Shown: positions 1 to 12,654, counted from the stretch's first letter. The stretch is 64,000 bases of DNA from Eulemur rufifrons (GCF_041146395.1 NW_027182892.1:613001-677000), one strand, 5' to 3'. Made by a program: numbers and translations. Notes: generated from the sequence alone by a model not told the origin.

Positions 1-51
1 GGCCTGACCCCCACCATCCACATCGACCACACACAAAAAAAAACCCGTACC
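1..51. repeat. Truncated alpha linker at the left edge
   Basis: This is the end of an alpha monomer cut by the window boundary: poly-C, CA run and A run leading into the first phase marker at 52. It matches 12604-12654 and 14796-14846, which places the left edge inside a larger duplicated block, so the array continues to the left. Confidence 0.9.
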
Positions 52-437
52 CTCCAGCTACTAATTATAATGCTAACTTGCAAAAATTCCCTGCATTTTA
101 AAACAATGGAAAAATGGTGGTGGGATGATACTTAGAAGAATGGCTTCTTGTCAGTCTCCACTAACAAAAATAGGCAACACCAAGTCAGCTACTCCTCAGC
201 ATAGCTATGTCCATCGCAGACTTCTTGGGTCAGGAGGCACAAACAAACGTTATCACAATTATGGTGAAACGCTGAACACCTGCAAATAATTTTCAACGTA
301 CTGGTTAATTTGAAAACTCTCCAGCATAAATCTTGGATCAAGCCAGGTACCTGTGCCCACGCATACAGGAGTATATAGAAACATGGTGGAATCCCAGCTG
401 ATGAATCAAAGGATTCTTAAAGGAATGAGATGACCAT

Positions 438-472
438 GCGGATCCTGTTTAATTCTCTGAAACAGAATCCGC
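438..472. other. Beta hairpin (13-bp arms, 9-nt loop), type example
   Basis: The left arm gcggatcctgttt (438-450) and right arm aaacagaatccgc (460-472) pair at 12 of 13 positions around the loop aattctctg. The single mismatch is C444 with A466. A GGATCC site lies in the left arm. The same structure recurs in every intact beta monomer. In alpha the right arm is unchanged but the left arm reads ggggatcatcgtt, which leaves several mismatches. Confidence 0.85.
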
Positions 473-1230
473 ACTTTTCACCTGCCAAACACATGCCCAC
501 TACTCTTCTCTGTGGATAATAAAAACAAACCAGCGATCTGACAGAGGGCCTGAACACCCATCCTGACCGACCCCACAAAACAAAAAAGTACCCTCCAGCT
601 ACTAATTATAATGCCAATTTGCAAAATTTCCCTGCATTTTTAAACAATGGAGAAATGATGGTGGGATGATACTTAGAAGAATGGCTTCCTGTCAGTCTCC
701 ACTGACAAAAATAGGCAACACCAAGTCAGCTACGCCTCAGCATAGTTATGTCCATAGCAGCCATATTTGGTTTCAGTAGGCACATACACACGTTATCACA
801 ATTATGGTGAAACGCTGAAAACCTGCAAAGGATTGTCAACATACTGGTTAATTGAAAAGCTCTGAGGCATACTTCTTGGAACTAGCCAGTTTCCTGTGCC
901 CACGCATAGAGAAGTATATAGAACCATGGTGGATTCCCAGTTCATGAAGCAAAGGATTCTTAAAGCAACGGGATTACCATGTGGATCCTGTTTAATTCTC
1001 TGAAACAGATCCGCAGTTTTCACCTGCCATACTAATACCCACTTCTCCTCTCTGGGGATAATAAAAACCAACCGGGGAACTGACAGAGGGCCTGTCCAAC
1101 ACATCCACACCGACCCCACAGAAAAAAAAAAAAAAAAAACACCGTAGCCTCCAGCTACTAATTATAATGCTAACTTGCAAAATTTTCCTGCATTTTAAAA
1201 CAATGGAAAAATGATGGTGAGATGATACTT

Positions 1231-1248
1231 ACAAGAATGGATTCTTGT
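1231..1248. other. Perfect 8-bp dyad in delta monomer, type example
   Basis: The arms acaagaat and attcttgt are perfect reverse complements around gg. The alpha equivalent, agaagaat gg cttcttgt, pairs at 6 of 8 positions. Both delta-specific bases restore pairs. The delta form recurs after most gamma A tracts, for example near 10001, 24251, 41813 and 57184. Confidence 0.8.
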
Positions 1249-2459
1249 CAGTCTCCACTAACAAAAATAGGCAAAACCAAGTCAGCTACGCCTCAGCATA
1301 GTTATGTCCGTCGCAGCCTTCTTGGGTTTCAGGAGGCACAAACAAACGTTATCACAATTATGGTCAAACTCTGAACACCTGCAAATAATTTTCAACGTAG
1401 TGGTTAATTGAAAAACTCTGCGGCATACTTCTTGGAACAAGGCAGTTACCTGTTCCCACGCAAAGAGGAGTATATAGAACCATGGTGGATTTCCAGCTGA
1501 TGAAGTAAAGGATTATTAAAGGAAAGGGATTACCATGGGGATCATCGTTAATTCTCTGAAACAGAATCCGCCCTTTTCACCTGCCAAACACATGCCCACT
1601 TCTCCTCTCTGGGGATAATAAAAACTAACCAGCGAACTGACAGAGTGCCTGACCCCCCCATCCATATCGACCACACACAAAAAAAAAACCGTAACCTCCA
1701 CCTAATAATTATAATGCTAACTTGCAAAATTTCCCTGCATTTTAAAACAATGGAAAAATGGTGGTGGGATGATACTTAGAAGAATGGCTTCTTGTCAGTC
1801 TCCACTAACAAAAATAGGCAACACCAAGTCAGCTACTCCTCAGCATAGTTATGTCCGTCGCAGCCTTCTTGGGTTTCAGGAGGCACAAACACACGTTATC
1901 ACAATTATGGTGAAACGCTGAACACCTGCAAATAATTTTCAACGTACTGGTTAATTGAAAAGCTCTGAGGCATACTTCTTGGAACAAGCCAATTACCTGT
2001 TCCCACGCAAAGAGGAGTATATAGAACCATGGTGGATTTCCAGCTGATGAAGTAAAGGATTATTAAAGGAATGGGATGACCATGGGGATCATCGTTACTT
2101 CTCTGAAACAGAATCCGCCCTTTTCACCTGCCAAACACATGCCCACTTCTCCTCTCTGGGGATAATAAAAACTAACCAGTGAGCTGACAGAGGGCTTGAC
2201 ACCCCCATTAACATCGACCACACAAAAAAAACAAAACCGTACCGTCCAGCTACTAATTATAATGCTAACTTGGAAAATTTCCCTGCATTTTAAAACAATG
2301 GAAAAATGGTGGTGGGATGATACTTAGAAGATTGGCTTCTTGTCAGTCTCCACTAACAAAAATAGGCAACACCAAGTCACCTACTGCTCAGCATAGTTAT
2401 GTCCGTCGCAGCCTTCTTGGGTTTCAGGAGGGACATACAAACGTTATCAAAATTATGGT

Positions 2460-4677
2460 CAAACGCTGAAAACCTGCAAATAATTTTCAACGTACTGGTT
2501 AATTTGAAAACTCTCCAGCATAATTCTTGGAACAAGCCAGGTACCTGTGCCCACGCATACAGGAGTATATAGAAACATGGTGGAATCCCAGCTGATGAAG
2601 CAAAGCATTCTTAAACGAATGAGATGACCATGCGGATCCTGTTTAATTCTCTGAAACAGAATCCGCACTTATCACCTGCCAAACACATGCCCACTACTCT
2701 TCTCTGGGGATAATAAAAACAAACCAGCGATCTGACAGAGGGCCTGAACACCCATCCTGACCGACCCCACAAAACAAAACGTACCCTCCAGCTACTAATT
2801 ATAATGCCAATTTGCAAAATTTCCCTGCATTTTTAAACAATGGAGAAATGATGGTGGGATGATACTTAGAAGAATGGCTTCTTGTCAGTCTCCACTGACA
2901 AAAATAGGCAACACCAAGTCAGCTACGCCTCAGCATAGTTATGTCCGTAGCAGCCATATTTGGTTTCAGTAGGCATATACACACGTTATCACAATTATGG
3001 TGAAACGCTGAAAACCTGCAAAGGATTGTCAACATACTGGTTCATTGAAAAGCTCTGAGGCATACTTCTTCGAACAAGCCAGTTACCTGTTCCCACGCAA
3101 AGACGAGTATATAGAACCATGGTGGATTCCCAGCTCATGAAGCAAAGGATTCTTAAAGGAACGGGATTACCATGTGGATCCTGTTTAATTCTCTGAAACA
3201 GATCCGCAGTTTTCACCTGCCATACTAATACCCACTTCTCCTCTCTGGGGATAATAAAAACTAACCAGCGAACTGACAGATGGCCTGACCCCCACCATCC
3301 ACATCGACCACACACAAAAAAAATACCGTACCCTCCAGCTACTAATTATAATGCTATCTTGCAAAATTTCCCTGCATTTTAAAACAATGGAAAAATGGTG
3401 GTGGGATGATACTTAGAAGAATGGCTTCTTGTCAGTCTCCACTAACAAAAATAGGCAACACCAAGTCAGCTACTCCTCAGCATAGTTATGTCCGTCGCAG
3501 CCTTCTTTGGTTTCAGGAGGCACAAACAAAGGTTCTCACAATTATGGTGAAACACTGAACACCTGCAAATAATTTTCAACGTAGTGGTTAATTGAAAAGC
3601 TCTGTGGCATACTTCTTGGAACAAGCCAGTTACCTGTTCCCACGCAAAGATGAGTATATAGAACCATGGTGGATTTCCAGCTGATGAAGTAAAGGATTAT
3701 TAAAGGAACGGGATGACCATGGGGATCATCGTTAATTCTCTGAAACAGAATCCGCCCATTTCACCTGCAAAACACATGCCCACTTCTCCTCTCTGGGGAT
3801 AATAAAAACTAACCAGCGAACTGACAGAGGGCCAGACCCCCCCATCCACATCAACCACACACACACAAAAAAAACCGTACCCTCCAGCTACTAATTATAA
3901 TGCTAACTTGCAAAATTTCCCTGAATTTTAAAACAATGGAAAAATGGTGGTGGGATGATATTTAGAAGAATGGCTTCTTGTCAGTCTCCACTAACAAAAA
4001 TAGGCAACACCAAGTCAGCTACTCCTCAGCATAGCTATGTCCTTCGCAGCCTTCTTGGGTTTCAGGAGGCACGAACAAACGTTATCACAATTATGGTGAA
4101 ACGCTGAACACCTGCAAATAATTTTCAACGTAGTGGTTAATTGAAAAGCTCTGCGACATACTTCTTGGAACAAGCCAGTTACCTGTTCCCACGCAAAGAG
4201 GAGTATATAGAACCATGGTGGATTTCCAGCTGATGAAGTAAAGGATTATTAAAGGAACGGGATGACCATGGGGATCATCGTTAATTCTCTGAAACAGAAT
4301 CCGCCCTTTTCACCTGCCAAACACATGCCCACTTCTCCTCTCTGGGGATAAGAAAATCTAACCAGCGAACTGACAGAGGGCCTGACCCCCACCATCCACA
4401 TCGACCACACACAAAAAAAAACCCGTACCCTCCAGCTACTAATTATAATGCTAACTTGCAAAAATTCCCTGCATTTTAAAACAATGGAAAAATGGTGGTG
4501 GGATGATACTTAGAAGAATGGCTTCTTGTCAGTCTCCACTAACAAAAATAGGCAACACCAAGTCAGCTACTCCTCAGCATAGCTATGTCCATCGCAGACT
4601 TCTTGGGTCAGGAGGCACAAACAAACGTTATCACAATTATGGTGAAACGCTGAACACCTGCAAATAATTTTCAACGT
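2460..4677. repeat. Duplication D1, copy 1
   Basis: It matches 10685-12902 at offset 8225 bp with a handful of differences. It ends where copy 1 continues with cgtagtggttaattgaaaag and copy 2 with cgtactggttaatttgaaaac. It is nested within, and extends beyond, D2. Confidence 0.83.
2786..3332. repeat. Gamma-to-alpha chimeric monomer
   Basis: The body is gamma (tatttggtttcagtagg, aaaggattgtcaac, gamma hairpin, catactaataccc). It then ends as alpha (aaactaaccagcg and a CA/A linker). The switch lies between about 3233 and 3262. Copies with the same junction at 11011-11557 and 17581-18127 show one event later duplicated. Confidence 0.85.
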
Positions 4678-5519
4678 AGTGGTTAATTGAAAAGCTCTGC
4701 GGCATACTTCTTGGAACAAGGAAGTTACCTGTTCCCACGCAAAGAGGAGTATATAGAACCATGGTGGATTTCCAGCTGATGAAGTAAAGGATTATTAAAG
4801 GAACGGGATGACCATGGGGATCATCGTTAATTCTCTGAAGCAGAATCCGCCCTTTTCACCTGCCAAACACATGCCCACTTCTCCTCTCTGGGGATAATAA
4901 AAACTAACCAGCGAACTGACAGAGGGCCTGACCCCCCCCATCCACATCGACAACACACACACAAAAAAACCGTACCCTCCAGCTACTAATTATAATGCTA
5001 ACTTGCAAAATTTCCCTGCATTTTAAAACAATGGAAAAATGGTGGTGGGATGATACTTAGAAGAATGGCTTCTTGTCAGTCTCCACTAACAAAAATAGGC
5101 AACACCAAGTCAGCTACTCCTCAGCATAGTTATGTCCGTCGCAGCCTTCTTGGGTTTCAGGAGGGACATACAAACGTTATCAAAATTATGGTGAAACGCT
5201 GAAAACCTGCAAATAATTTTCAACGTACTGGTTAATTTGAAAACTCTCCAGCATAAATCTTGGATCAAGCCAGGTACCTGTGCCCACGCATACAGTAGTA
5301 TATAGAAACATGGTGGAATCCCAGCTGATGAATCAAAGGATTCTTAAAGGAATGAGATGACCATGCGGATCCTGTTTAATTCTCTGAAACAGAATCCGCA
5401 CTTTTCACCTGCCAAACACATGCCCACTACTCTTCTCTGGGGATAATAAAAACAAACCAGCGATCTGACAGAGGGCCTGAACACCCATCCTGACCGACCC
5501 CACAAAACAAAAAAGTACC

Positions 5520-6061
5520 CTCCAGCTACTAATTATAATGCCAATTTGCAAAATTTCCCTGCATTTTTAAACAATGGAGAAATTATGGTGGGATGATACT
5601 TAGAAGAATGGCTTCCTGTCAGTCTCCACTGACAAAAATAGGCAACACCAAGTCAGCTACGCCTCAGCATAGTTATGTCCATAGCAGCCATATTTGGTTT
5701 CAGTAGGCACATACACACGTTATCACAATTATGGTGAAACGCTGAAAACCTGCAAAGGATTGTCAACATACTGGTTAATTGAAAAGCTCTGAGGCATACT
5801 TCTTGGAACTAGCCAGTTTCCTGTGCCCACGCATAGACAAGTATATAGAACCATGGTGGATTCCCAGCTCATGAAGCAAAGGATTCTTAAAGGAACGGGA
5901 TTACCATGCGGATCCTTTTTAATTCTCTGAAACAGAATCCGCAAGTTTCACCTGCCAAACACATGCCCACTACTCTTCTCTGGGGATAATAAAAACAAAC
6001 CAGCGATCTCACAGAGGGTCTGAACACCCATCCTGACCGACCCCACAAAATAAAAAGTACC
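5520..6061. repeat. Gamma-to-beta chimeric monomer
   Basis: The body is gamma up to gggattacc (about 5903). The right hairpin arm aaacagaatccgc and everything after it are beta, ending in a beta linker. The switch lies within 5903-5936, in the hairpin. A copy is at 19770-20311. The result is a beta linker followed by another gamma. Confidence 0.85.
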
Positions 6062-6591
6062 CTCCAGCTACTAATTATAATGCCAATTTGCAAAATTTCC
6101 CTGCATTTTTAAACAATGGAGAAATGATGGTGGGATGATACTTAGAAGAATGGCTTCCTGTCAGTCTCCACTGACAAAAATAGGCAACACCAAGTCAGCT
6201 ACGCCTCAGCATAGTTATGTCCATAGCAGCCATATTTGGTTTCAGTAGGCACATACACACGTTATCACAATTATGGTGAAACGCTGAAAACCTGCAAAGG
6301 ATTGTCAACATACTGGTTAATTGAAAAGCTCTGAGGGATACTTCTTGGAACTAGCCAGTTTCCTGTGCCCACGCATAGACAAGTATATAGAACCATAGTG
6401 GATTGCCAGCTCATGAAGCAAAGCATTCTTAAAGGAACAGGATTACCATGCGGATCCAGTTTAATTCTCTGAAACAGATCCACAGTTTTCACCTGCCATA
6501 CTAATACCCACTTCTTCTCTCTGGGGATAATAAAAACCAACCGGGGAACTGACAGAGGGCCTGACGAACACATCCACACCGACCCCACAGG

Positions 6592-6614
6592 AAAAAAAAA
6601 AAAAAAAAAAAAAA
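6592..6614. repeat. 23-base A tract at end of gamma
   Basis: This is one of the two longest homopolymers in the window. It sits where alpha monomers have (CA)n followed by a shorter A run, so it is a linker variant, not an inserted poly-A tail. I see no flanking target-site duplication. The other copy of this length is at 20842-20864. Confidence 0.9.
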
Positions 6615-8820
6615 CACCGTAGCCTCCAGCTACTAATTATAATGCTAACTTGCAAAATTTCCCTGCATTTTAAAACAATGGAAAAATGGTGGTGGGATGA
6701 TACTTAGAAGAATTGCTTCTTGTCAGTCTTCACTAACAAAAATAGGCAACACCAAGTCAGCTACTCCTCAGCATAGTTATGTCCGTCGCAGCCTTCTTGG
6801 GTTTCAGGAGGCACAAACAAAGGTTCTCTCAATTATGGTGAAACGCTTAACACCTGCAAATAATTTTCAACGTAGTGGTTAATTGAAACTCTCTGCGGCA
6901 TACTTCTTGGAACAAGGCAGTTACCTGTTGCCACGCAAAGAGGAGTATATAGAACCATGGTGGATTTCCAGCTGATGAAGTAAAGGATTATTAAAGGAAC
7001 GGGATGACCATGGGGATCATCGTTAATTCTCTGAAACAGAAACCACCCTTTTCACCTGCCAAGCACATGCCCACTTCTCCTCTCTGGGGATAATAAAAAC
7101 TAACCAGCGAACTGACAGAGGGCCTGACCCCCCCATCCACATCGACCACACACACAAAAAAAATACTGTACCCTCCAGCTACTAATTATAATGCTAACTT
7201 GCAAAATTTCCCTGCATTTTAAAACAATGAAAAAATGGTGGTGGGATGATACTTAGAAGAATGGCTTCTTGTCAGTCTCCACTAACAAAAATAGGCAACA
7301 CCAAGTCAGCTACTCCTCAGCATAGCTATGTCCATCGCAGCCTTCTTGGGTTTCAGGAGGCAAAAACAAAGATTCTCACAATTATGGTGAAACGCTGAAC
7401 ACCTGCAAATAATTTTCAACGTAGTGGTTAATTGAAAAGCTCTGCGGCATACTTCTTGGAAAAAGGCAGTTACCTGTTCCCACGCAAAGAGGAGTATATA
7501 GAACCATGGTGGATTTCCAGCTGATAAAGTAAAGGATTATTAAAGGAACGGGATAACCATGGGGATCATCGATAATTCTCTGAAACAGAATCCGCCCTTT
7601 TCACCTGCCAAACACATGCCCACTTCTCCTCTCTGGGGATAATAAAAACTAACCAGCGAACTGACAGAGGGCCTGACCCCCACCATCCACATCGACCACA
7701 CACAAAAAAAAAAAAAACCTACCCTCCAGCTACTAATTATAATGCTAACTTGCAAAATTTCCCTGCATTTTAAAACAATGGAAAAATGGTGGTGGGATGA
7801 TACTTAGAAGAAGGGCTTCTTGTGAGTCTCCACTAACAAAAATAGACAACACCAAGTCAGCTACTCCTCAGCATAGTTATGTCCGTCGCAGCCTTCTCGG
7901 GTTTCAGGAAGCACAAACAAATATTCTCACAATTAAGGTGAAAAGCTGAACACCTGCAAATAATGTTCAACGTAGTGGTTATTTGGAAAGCTCTGCGGAA
8001 TACTTCTTGGAAGAAGCCAGTTACCTGTTCCCACGCAAAGAGGAGTATATAGAACCATGGTGGATTTCCAGCTGATGAAGTAAAGGATTATTAAAGGAAC
8101 GGGATGACCATGGGGATCATCGTTAATTCTCTGAAACACAATCCACCCTTTTCACCTGACAAACACATGCCCACTTCTCCTCTCTCGGGATAATAAAAAC
8201 TAACCAGCGAACTGACAGAGGGCCTGACCCCCCATCCACATCGACCATACACACAAAAAAAAAAACCGTACCCTCCAGCTACTAATTATAATGCTAACTT
8301 GCAAAATTTCCCTGCATTTTAAAACAATGGAAAAATGGTGGTGGGATGATACTTAGAAGAATGGCTTCTTGTCAGTCTCCACTAACAAAAATAGGCAACA
8401 CCAAGTCAGCTACTCCTCAGCATAGCTATGTCTGTCGCAGCCTTCTTGGCTTTCAGGAGGCATGAACAAACGTTATCACAATTACGGTGAAACGCTGAAC
8501 ACCTGCAAATAATTTTCAACGTAGTGGTTAATTGAAAAGCTCTGCGGCATACTTCTTGGAACAAGCCAGTTACCTGTTCCCACGCAAAGACGAGTATATA
8601 GAACCATGGTGGATTTCCAGCTGATGAAGTAAAGGATTATTAAAGGAACGGGATGACCATGGGGATCATCGTTAATTCTCTAAAACAGAATCCGCCCTTT
8701 TCACCTGCCAAACAGATGCCCACTTCTCTTCTCTGGGGATAATAAAAACTAACCAGCGAACTGACAGAGGGCCTGACCCCCACCATCCACATCGACCACA
8801 CACAAAAAAAAAACCGTACC

Positions 8821-10468
8821 CTCCAGCTACTAATTATAATGCTAACTTGCAAAATTTCCCTGCATTTTAAAACAATGGAAAAATGGTGGTGGGATGATAC
8901 TTAGAAGAATGGCTTCTTGTCAGTCTCCTCTAACAAAAATAGGCAACACCAAGTCAGCTACTCCTCAGCATAGTTATGTCCGTCACAGCCCTCTTGGGTT
9001 TCAGGAGGCACAAACACACGTTATCAGTATTATGGTGAAACGCTGAACACCTGCAAATAATTTTCAACGTACTGGTTAATTTGAAAACTCTCCAGCATAC
9101 TTCTTGGAACAAGGCAGGTACCTGTGTCCACGCGTAGAGGAGTATATAGAAACTTGGTGGAGTCCCAGCTGATGAAGCAAAGGATTCTTAAAGGAATGAG
9201 ATGACCATGCGGATCCTGTTTAATTCTCTGAAACAGAATCCGCACTTTTCACCTGCCAAACAGATGCCCACTACTTTTCTCTGGGGATAATAAAAACAAA
9301 CCAGCGTTCTGACAGAGGGCCTGAACACCCATCCTGACCGACCCCACAAAACAAAACGTACCCTCCTGCTACTAATTATAATGCCAATTTGCAAAATTTC
9401 CCTGCATTTTTAAACAATGGAGAAATGATGGTGGGATGATACTTAGAAGAATGGCTTCTTGTCAGTCTCCACTGACAAAAATAGGCAACACCAAGTCAGC
9501 TACGCCTCAGCATAGTTATGTCCGTAGCAGCCATATTTGGTTTCAGTAGGCACATACACACGTTATCACAATTATGGTGAAACGCTGAAAACCTGCAAAG
9601 GATTGTCAACATACTGGTTAATTCAAAAGCTCTGAGGCATTCTTCTTGGAATTAGCCACTTTCCTGTGCCCACGCATAGACAAGTATATAGAACCATGGT
9701 GGATTCCCAGTTCATGAAGCAAAGGATTCTTAAAGCAACGGGATTACCATGTGGATCCTGTTTAATTCTCTGAAACAGATCCGCAGTTTTCACCTGCCAT
9801 ACTAATACCCACTTCTCCTCTCTGGGGATAATAAAAACCAACCGGGGAACTGACAGAGGGCCTGTCCAACACATCCACACCGACCCCACAGAAAAAAAAA
9901 AAAAAAAAACACCGTAGCCTCCAGCTACTAATTATAATGCTAACTTGCAAAATTTTCCTGCATTTTAAAACAATGGAAAAATGATGGTGAGATGATACTT
10001 ACAAGAATGGATTCTTGTCAGTCTCCACTAACAAAAATAGGCAAAACCAAGTCAGCTACGCCTCAGCATAGTTATGTCCGTCGCAGCCTTCTTGGGTTTC
10101 AGGAGGCACAAACAAACGTTATCACAATTATGGTCAAACGCTGAACACCTGCAAATAATTTTCAACGTAGTGGTTAATTGAAAAGCTCTGCGGCATACTT
10201 CTTGGAACAAGGAAGTTACCTGTTCCCACGCAAAGAGGAGTATATAGAACCATGGTGGATTTCCAGCTGATGAAGTAAAGGATTATTAAAGGAACGGGAT
10301 GACCATGGGGATCATCGTTAATTCTCTGAAGCAGAATCCGCCCTTTTCACCTGCCAAACACATGCCCACTTCTCCTCTCTGGGGATAAGAAAAACTAACC
10401 AGCGAACTGACAGAGGGCCTGACCCCCCCCCATCCACATCGACCACACACACAAAAAAAAACCGTACC
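8821..10468. repeat. Higher-order unit 4: beta, gamma, delta (minimal unit)
   Basis: Beta lies at 8821-9362, gamma at 9363-9918 with 18 A at 9892-9909, and delta at 9919-10468. With three monomers this is the shortest complete unit. The gamma has gtggatcctg instead of gcggatcctg at the left hairpin arm, shared with 593, 13196 and 15388. The delta end switches to the version with ttggaacaaggaagtt and ctgaagcag that is also found before 4977 and 19227. Confidence 0.84.
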
Positions 10469-12654
10469 CTCCAGCTACTAATTATAATGCTAACTTGCAA
10501 AATTTCCCTGCATTTTAAAACAATGGAAAAATGGTGGTGGGATGATACTTAGAAGAATGGCTTCTTGTCAGTCTCCACTAACAAAAATAGGCAAAACCAA
10601 GTCAGCTACTCCTCAGCATAGTTATGTCCGTCGCAGCCTTCTTGGGTTTCAGGAGGGACATACAAACGTTATCAAAATTATGGTGAAACGCTGAAAACCT
10701 GCAAATAATTTTCAACGTACTGGTTAATTTGAAAACTCTCCAGCATAATTCTTGGAACAAGCCAGGTACCTGTGCCCACGCATACAGGAGTATATAGAAA
10801 CATGGTGGAATCCCAGCTGATGAAGCAAAGCATTCTTAAACGAATGAGATGACCATGCGGATCCTGTTTAATTCTCTGAAACAGAATCCGCACTTATCAC
10901 CTGCCAAACACATGCCCACTACTCTTCTCTGGGGATAATAAAAACAAACCAGCGATCTGACAGAGGGCCTGAACACCCATCCTGACCGACCCCACAAAAC
11001 AAAACGTACCCTCCAGCTACTAATTATAATGCCAATTTGCAAAATTTCCCTGCATTTTTAAACAATGGAGAAATGATGGTGGGATGATACTTAGAAGAAT
11101 GGCTTCTTGTCAGTCTCCACTGACAAAAATAGGCAACACCAAGTCAGCTACGCCTCAGCATAGTTATGTCCGTAGCAGCCATATTTGGTTTCAGTAGGCA
11201 TATACACACGTTATCACAATTATGGTGAAACGCTGAAAACCTGCAAAGGATTGTCAACATACTGGTTCATTGAAAAGCTCTGAGGCATACTTCTTCGAAC
11301 AAGCCAGTTACCTGTTCCCACGCAAAGACGAGTATATAGAACCATGGTGGATTCCCAGCTCATGAAGCAAAGGATTCTTAAAGGAACGGGATTACCATGT
11401 GGATCCTGTTTAATTCTCTGAAACAGATCCGCAGTTTTCACCTGCCATACTAATACCCACTTCTCCTCTCTGGGGATAATAAAAACTAACCAGCGAACTG
11501 ACAGATGGCCTGACCCCCACCATCCACATCGACCACACACAAAAAAAATACCGTAACCTCCAGCTACTAATTATAATGCTATCTTGCAAAATTTCCCTGC
11601 ATTTTAAAACAATGGAAAAATGGTGGTGGGATGATACTTAGAAGAATGGCTTCTTGTCAGTCTCCACTAACAAAAATAGGCAACACCAAGTCAGCTACTC
11701 CTCAGCATAGTTATGTCCGTCGCAGCCTTCTTTGGTTTCAGGAGGCACAAACAAAGGTTCTCACAATTATGGTGAAACGCTGAACACCTGCAAATAATTT
11801 TCAACGTAGTGGTTAATTGAAAAGCTCTGTGGCATACTTCTTGGAACAAGCCAGTTACCTGTTCCCACGCAAAGATGAGTATATAGAACCATGGTGGATT
11901 TCCAGCTGATGAAGTAAAGGATTATTAAAGGAACGGGATGACCATGGGGATCATCGTTAATTCTCTGAAACAGAATCCGCCCATTTCACCTGCAAAACAC
12001 ATGCCCACTTCTCCTCTCTGGGGATAATAAAAACTAACCAGCGAACTGACAGAGGGCCAGACCCCCCCATCCACATCAACCACACACACACAAAAAAAAC
12101 CGTACCCTCCAGCTACTAATTATAATGCTAACTTGCAAAATTTCCCTGCATTTTAAAACAATGGAAAAATGGTGGTGGGATGATACTTAGAAGAATGGCT
12201 TCTTGTCAGTCTCCACTAACAAAAATAGGCAACACCAAGTCAGCTACTCCTCAGCATAGCTATGTCCTTCGCAGCCTTCTTGGGTTTCAGGAGGCACGAA
12301 CAAACGTTATCACAATTATGGTGAAACGCTGAACACCTGCAAATAATTTTCAACGTAGTGGTTAATTGAAAAGCTCTGCGACATACTTCTTGGAACAAGC
12401 CAGTTACCTGTTCCCACGCAAAGAGGAGTATATAGAACCATGGTGGATTTCCAGCTGATGAAGTAAAGGATTATTAAAGGAACGGGATGACCATGGGGAT
12501 CATCGTTAATTCTCTGAAGCAGAATCCGCCCTTTTCACCTGCCAAACACATGCCCACTTCTCCTCTCTGGGGATAAGAAAATCTAACCAGCGAACTGACA
12601 GAGGGCCTGACCCCCACCATCCACATCGACCACACACAAAAAAAAACCCGTACC
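10469..12654. repeat. Higher-order unit 5: beta, gamma/alpha chimera, two alpha
   Basis: Beta lies at 10469-11010, a gamma/alpha chimera at 11011-11557, and alpha at 11558-12106 and 12107-12654. From about 10685 to 12902 it follows 2460-4677 at a constant offset of 8225 bp, so it is a duplicate of most of unit 2. The first half of its beta instead resembles 19227 onward. Confidence 0.85.

Larger units (their letters stand above)
52..2243. repeat. Higher-order unit 1: beta, gamma, delta, alpha
   Basis: Beta lies at 52-592, gamma at 593-1148 with 18 A at 1122-1139, delta at 1149-1695 and alpha at 1696-2243. The beta monomer carries a 2-base deletion (cttgggtcagg for cttgggtttcagg), which also marks its copies at 12655 and 14847. 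The alpha start has the odd marker form ctccacctaataatt, shared with 14299 and 16491. The four monomers total 2192 bp, the same size as the local duplication steps seen elsewhere in the window. Confidence 0.88.
1..4153. repeat. Recent segmental duplication D2, copy 1
   Basis: It matches 14796-18948 at a constant offset of 14795 bp. I noticed about 14 single-base differences and no length change. The right end is set by gctctgcgacat here versus gctctgcggcat and aaggaagtt in the other copy. The left end lies outside the window. Confidence 0.85.
2244..4976. repeat. Higher-order unit 2: beta, gamma/alpha chimera, three alpha
   Basis: Beta lies at 2244-2785, a gamma monomer with an alpha end at 2786-3332, and alpha monomers at 3333-3881, 3882-4429 and 4430-4976. 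Beta has the private changes catacaggag and aagcattcttaaacg, which recur at 10469-11010 and 17039-17580. Because the gamma end is replaced by alpha, this unit lacks a gamma A tract. Confidence 0.85.
4660..6690. repeat. Duplication D4, copy 1
   Basis: It matches 18910-20940 at offset 14250 bp. It includes a beta, the gamma/beta chimera and the gamma with the 23-A tract. The chimera copies differ slightly (gcaagtttc here, gcacttttc there). Confidence 0.82.
4977..8820. repeat. Higher-order unit 3: beta, gamma/beta chimera, gamma, four alpha
   Basis: Beta lies at 4977-5519, a gamma-bodied monomer with a beta end at 5520-6061, and an intact gamma at 6062-6623. The gamma carries the longest A tract class, 23 A at 6592-6614. 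Alpha monomers start at 6624, 7173, 7724 and 8273. The monomer after the A tract is alpha-like, not delta. Two beta-type linkers in a row make this unit distinctive, and the only other such arrangement is its copy at 19227-23070. Confidence 0.85.

Noticed and set aside
490..960. Promoter: agtatatagaaccatgg resembles a TATA box followed by a start codon
   Set aside because: It is present in almost every monomer. In alpha the plus-strand frame after atgg closes after eight codons, and nothing downstream resembles a gene. It is a fixed satellite motif with no independent support for promoter function.
3060..3095. CENP-B box
   Set aside because: acttcttggaacaagg (and acttcttcgaacaagcc at about 3066) resembles part of the box but lacks the required TTCG...A..CGGG arrangement. 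No monomer inspected had a full match.
4900..5000. Functional microsatellite or Z-DNA element in the poly-C/(CA)n/A linker
   Set aside because: The CA runs are only 3-6 units and vary freely between neighbours. This looks like ordinary slippage variation in the linker.
6592..6614. Poly-A tail of an inserted retrotransposon
   Set aside because: The A tract sits at the same unit phase as the (CA)n/A linker of other monomers, gamma length is otherwise normal, and no target-site duplication is visible.
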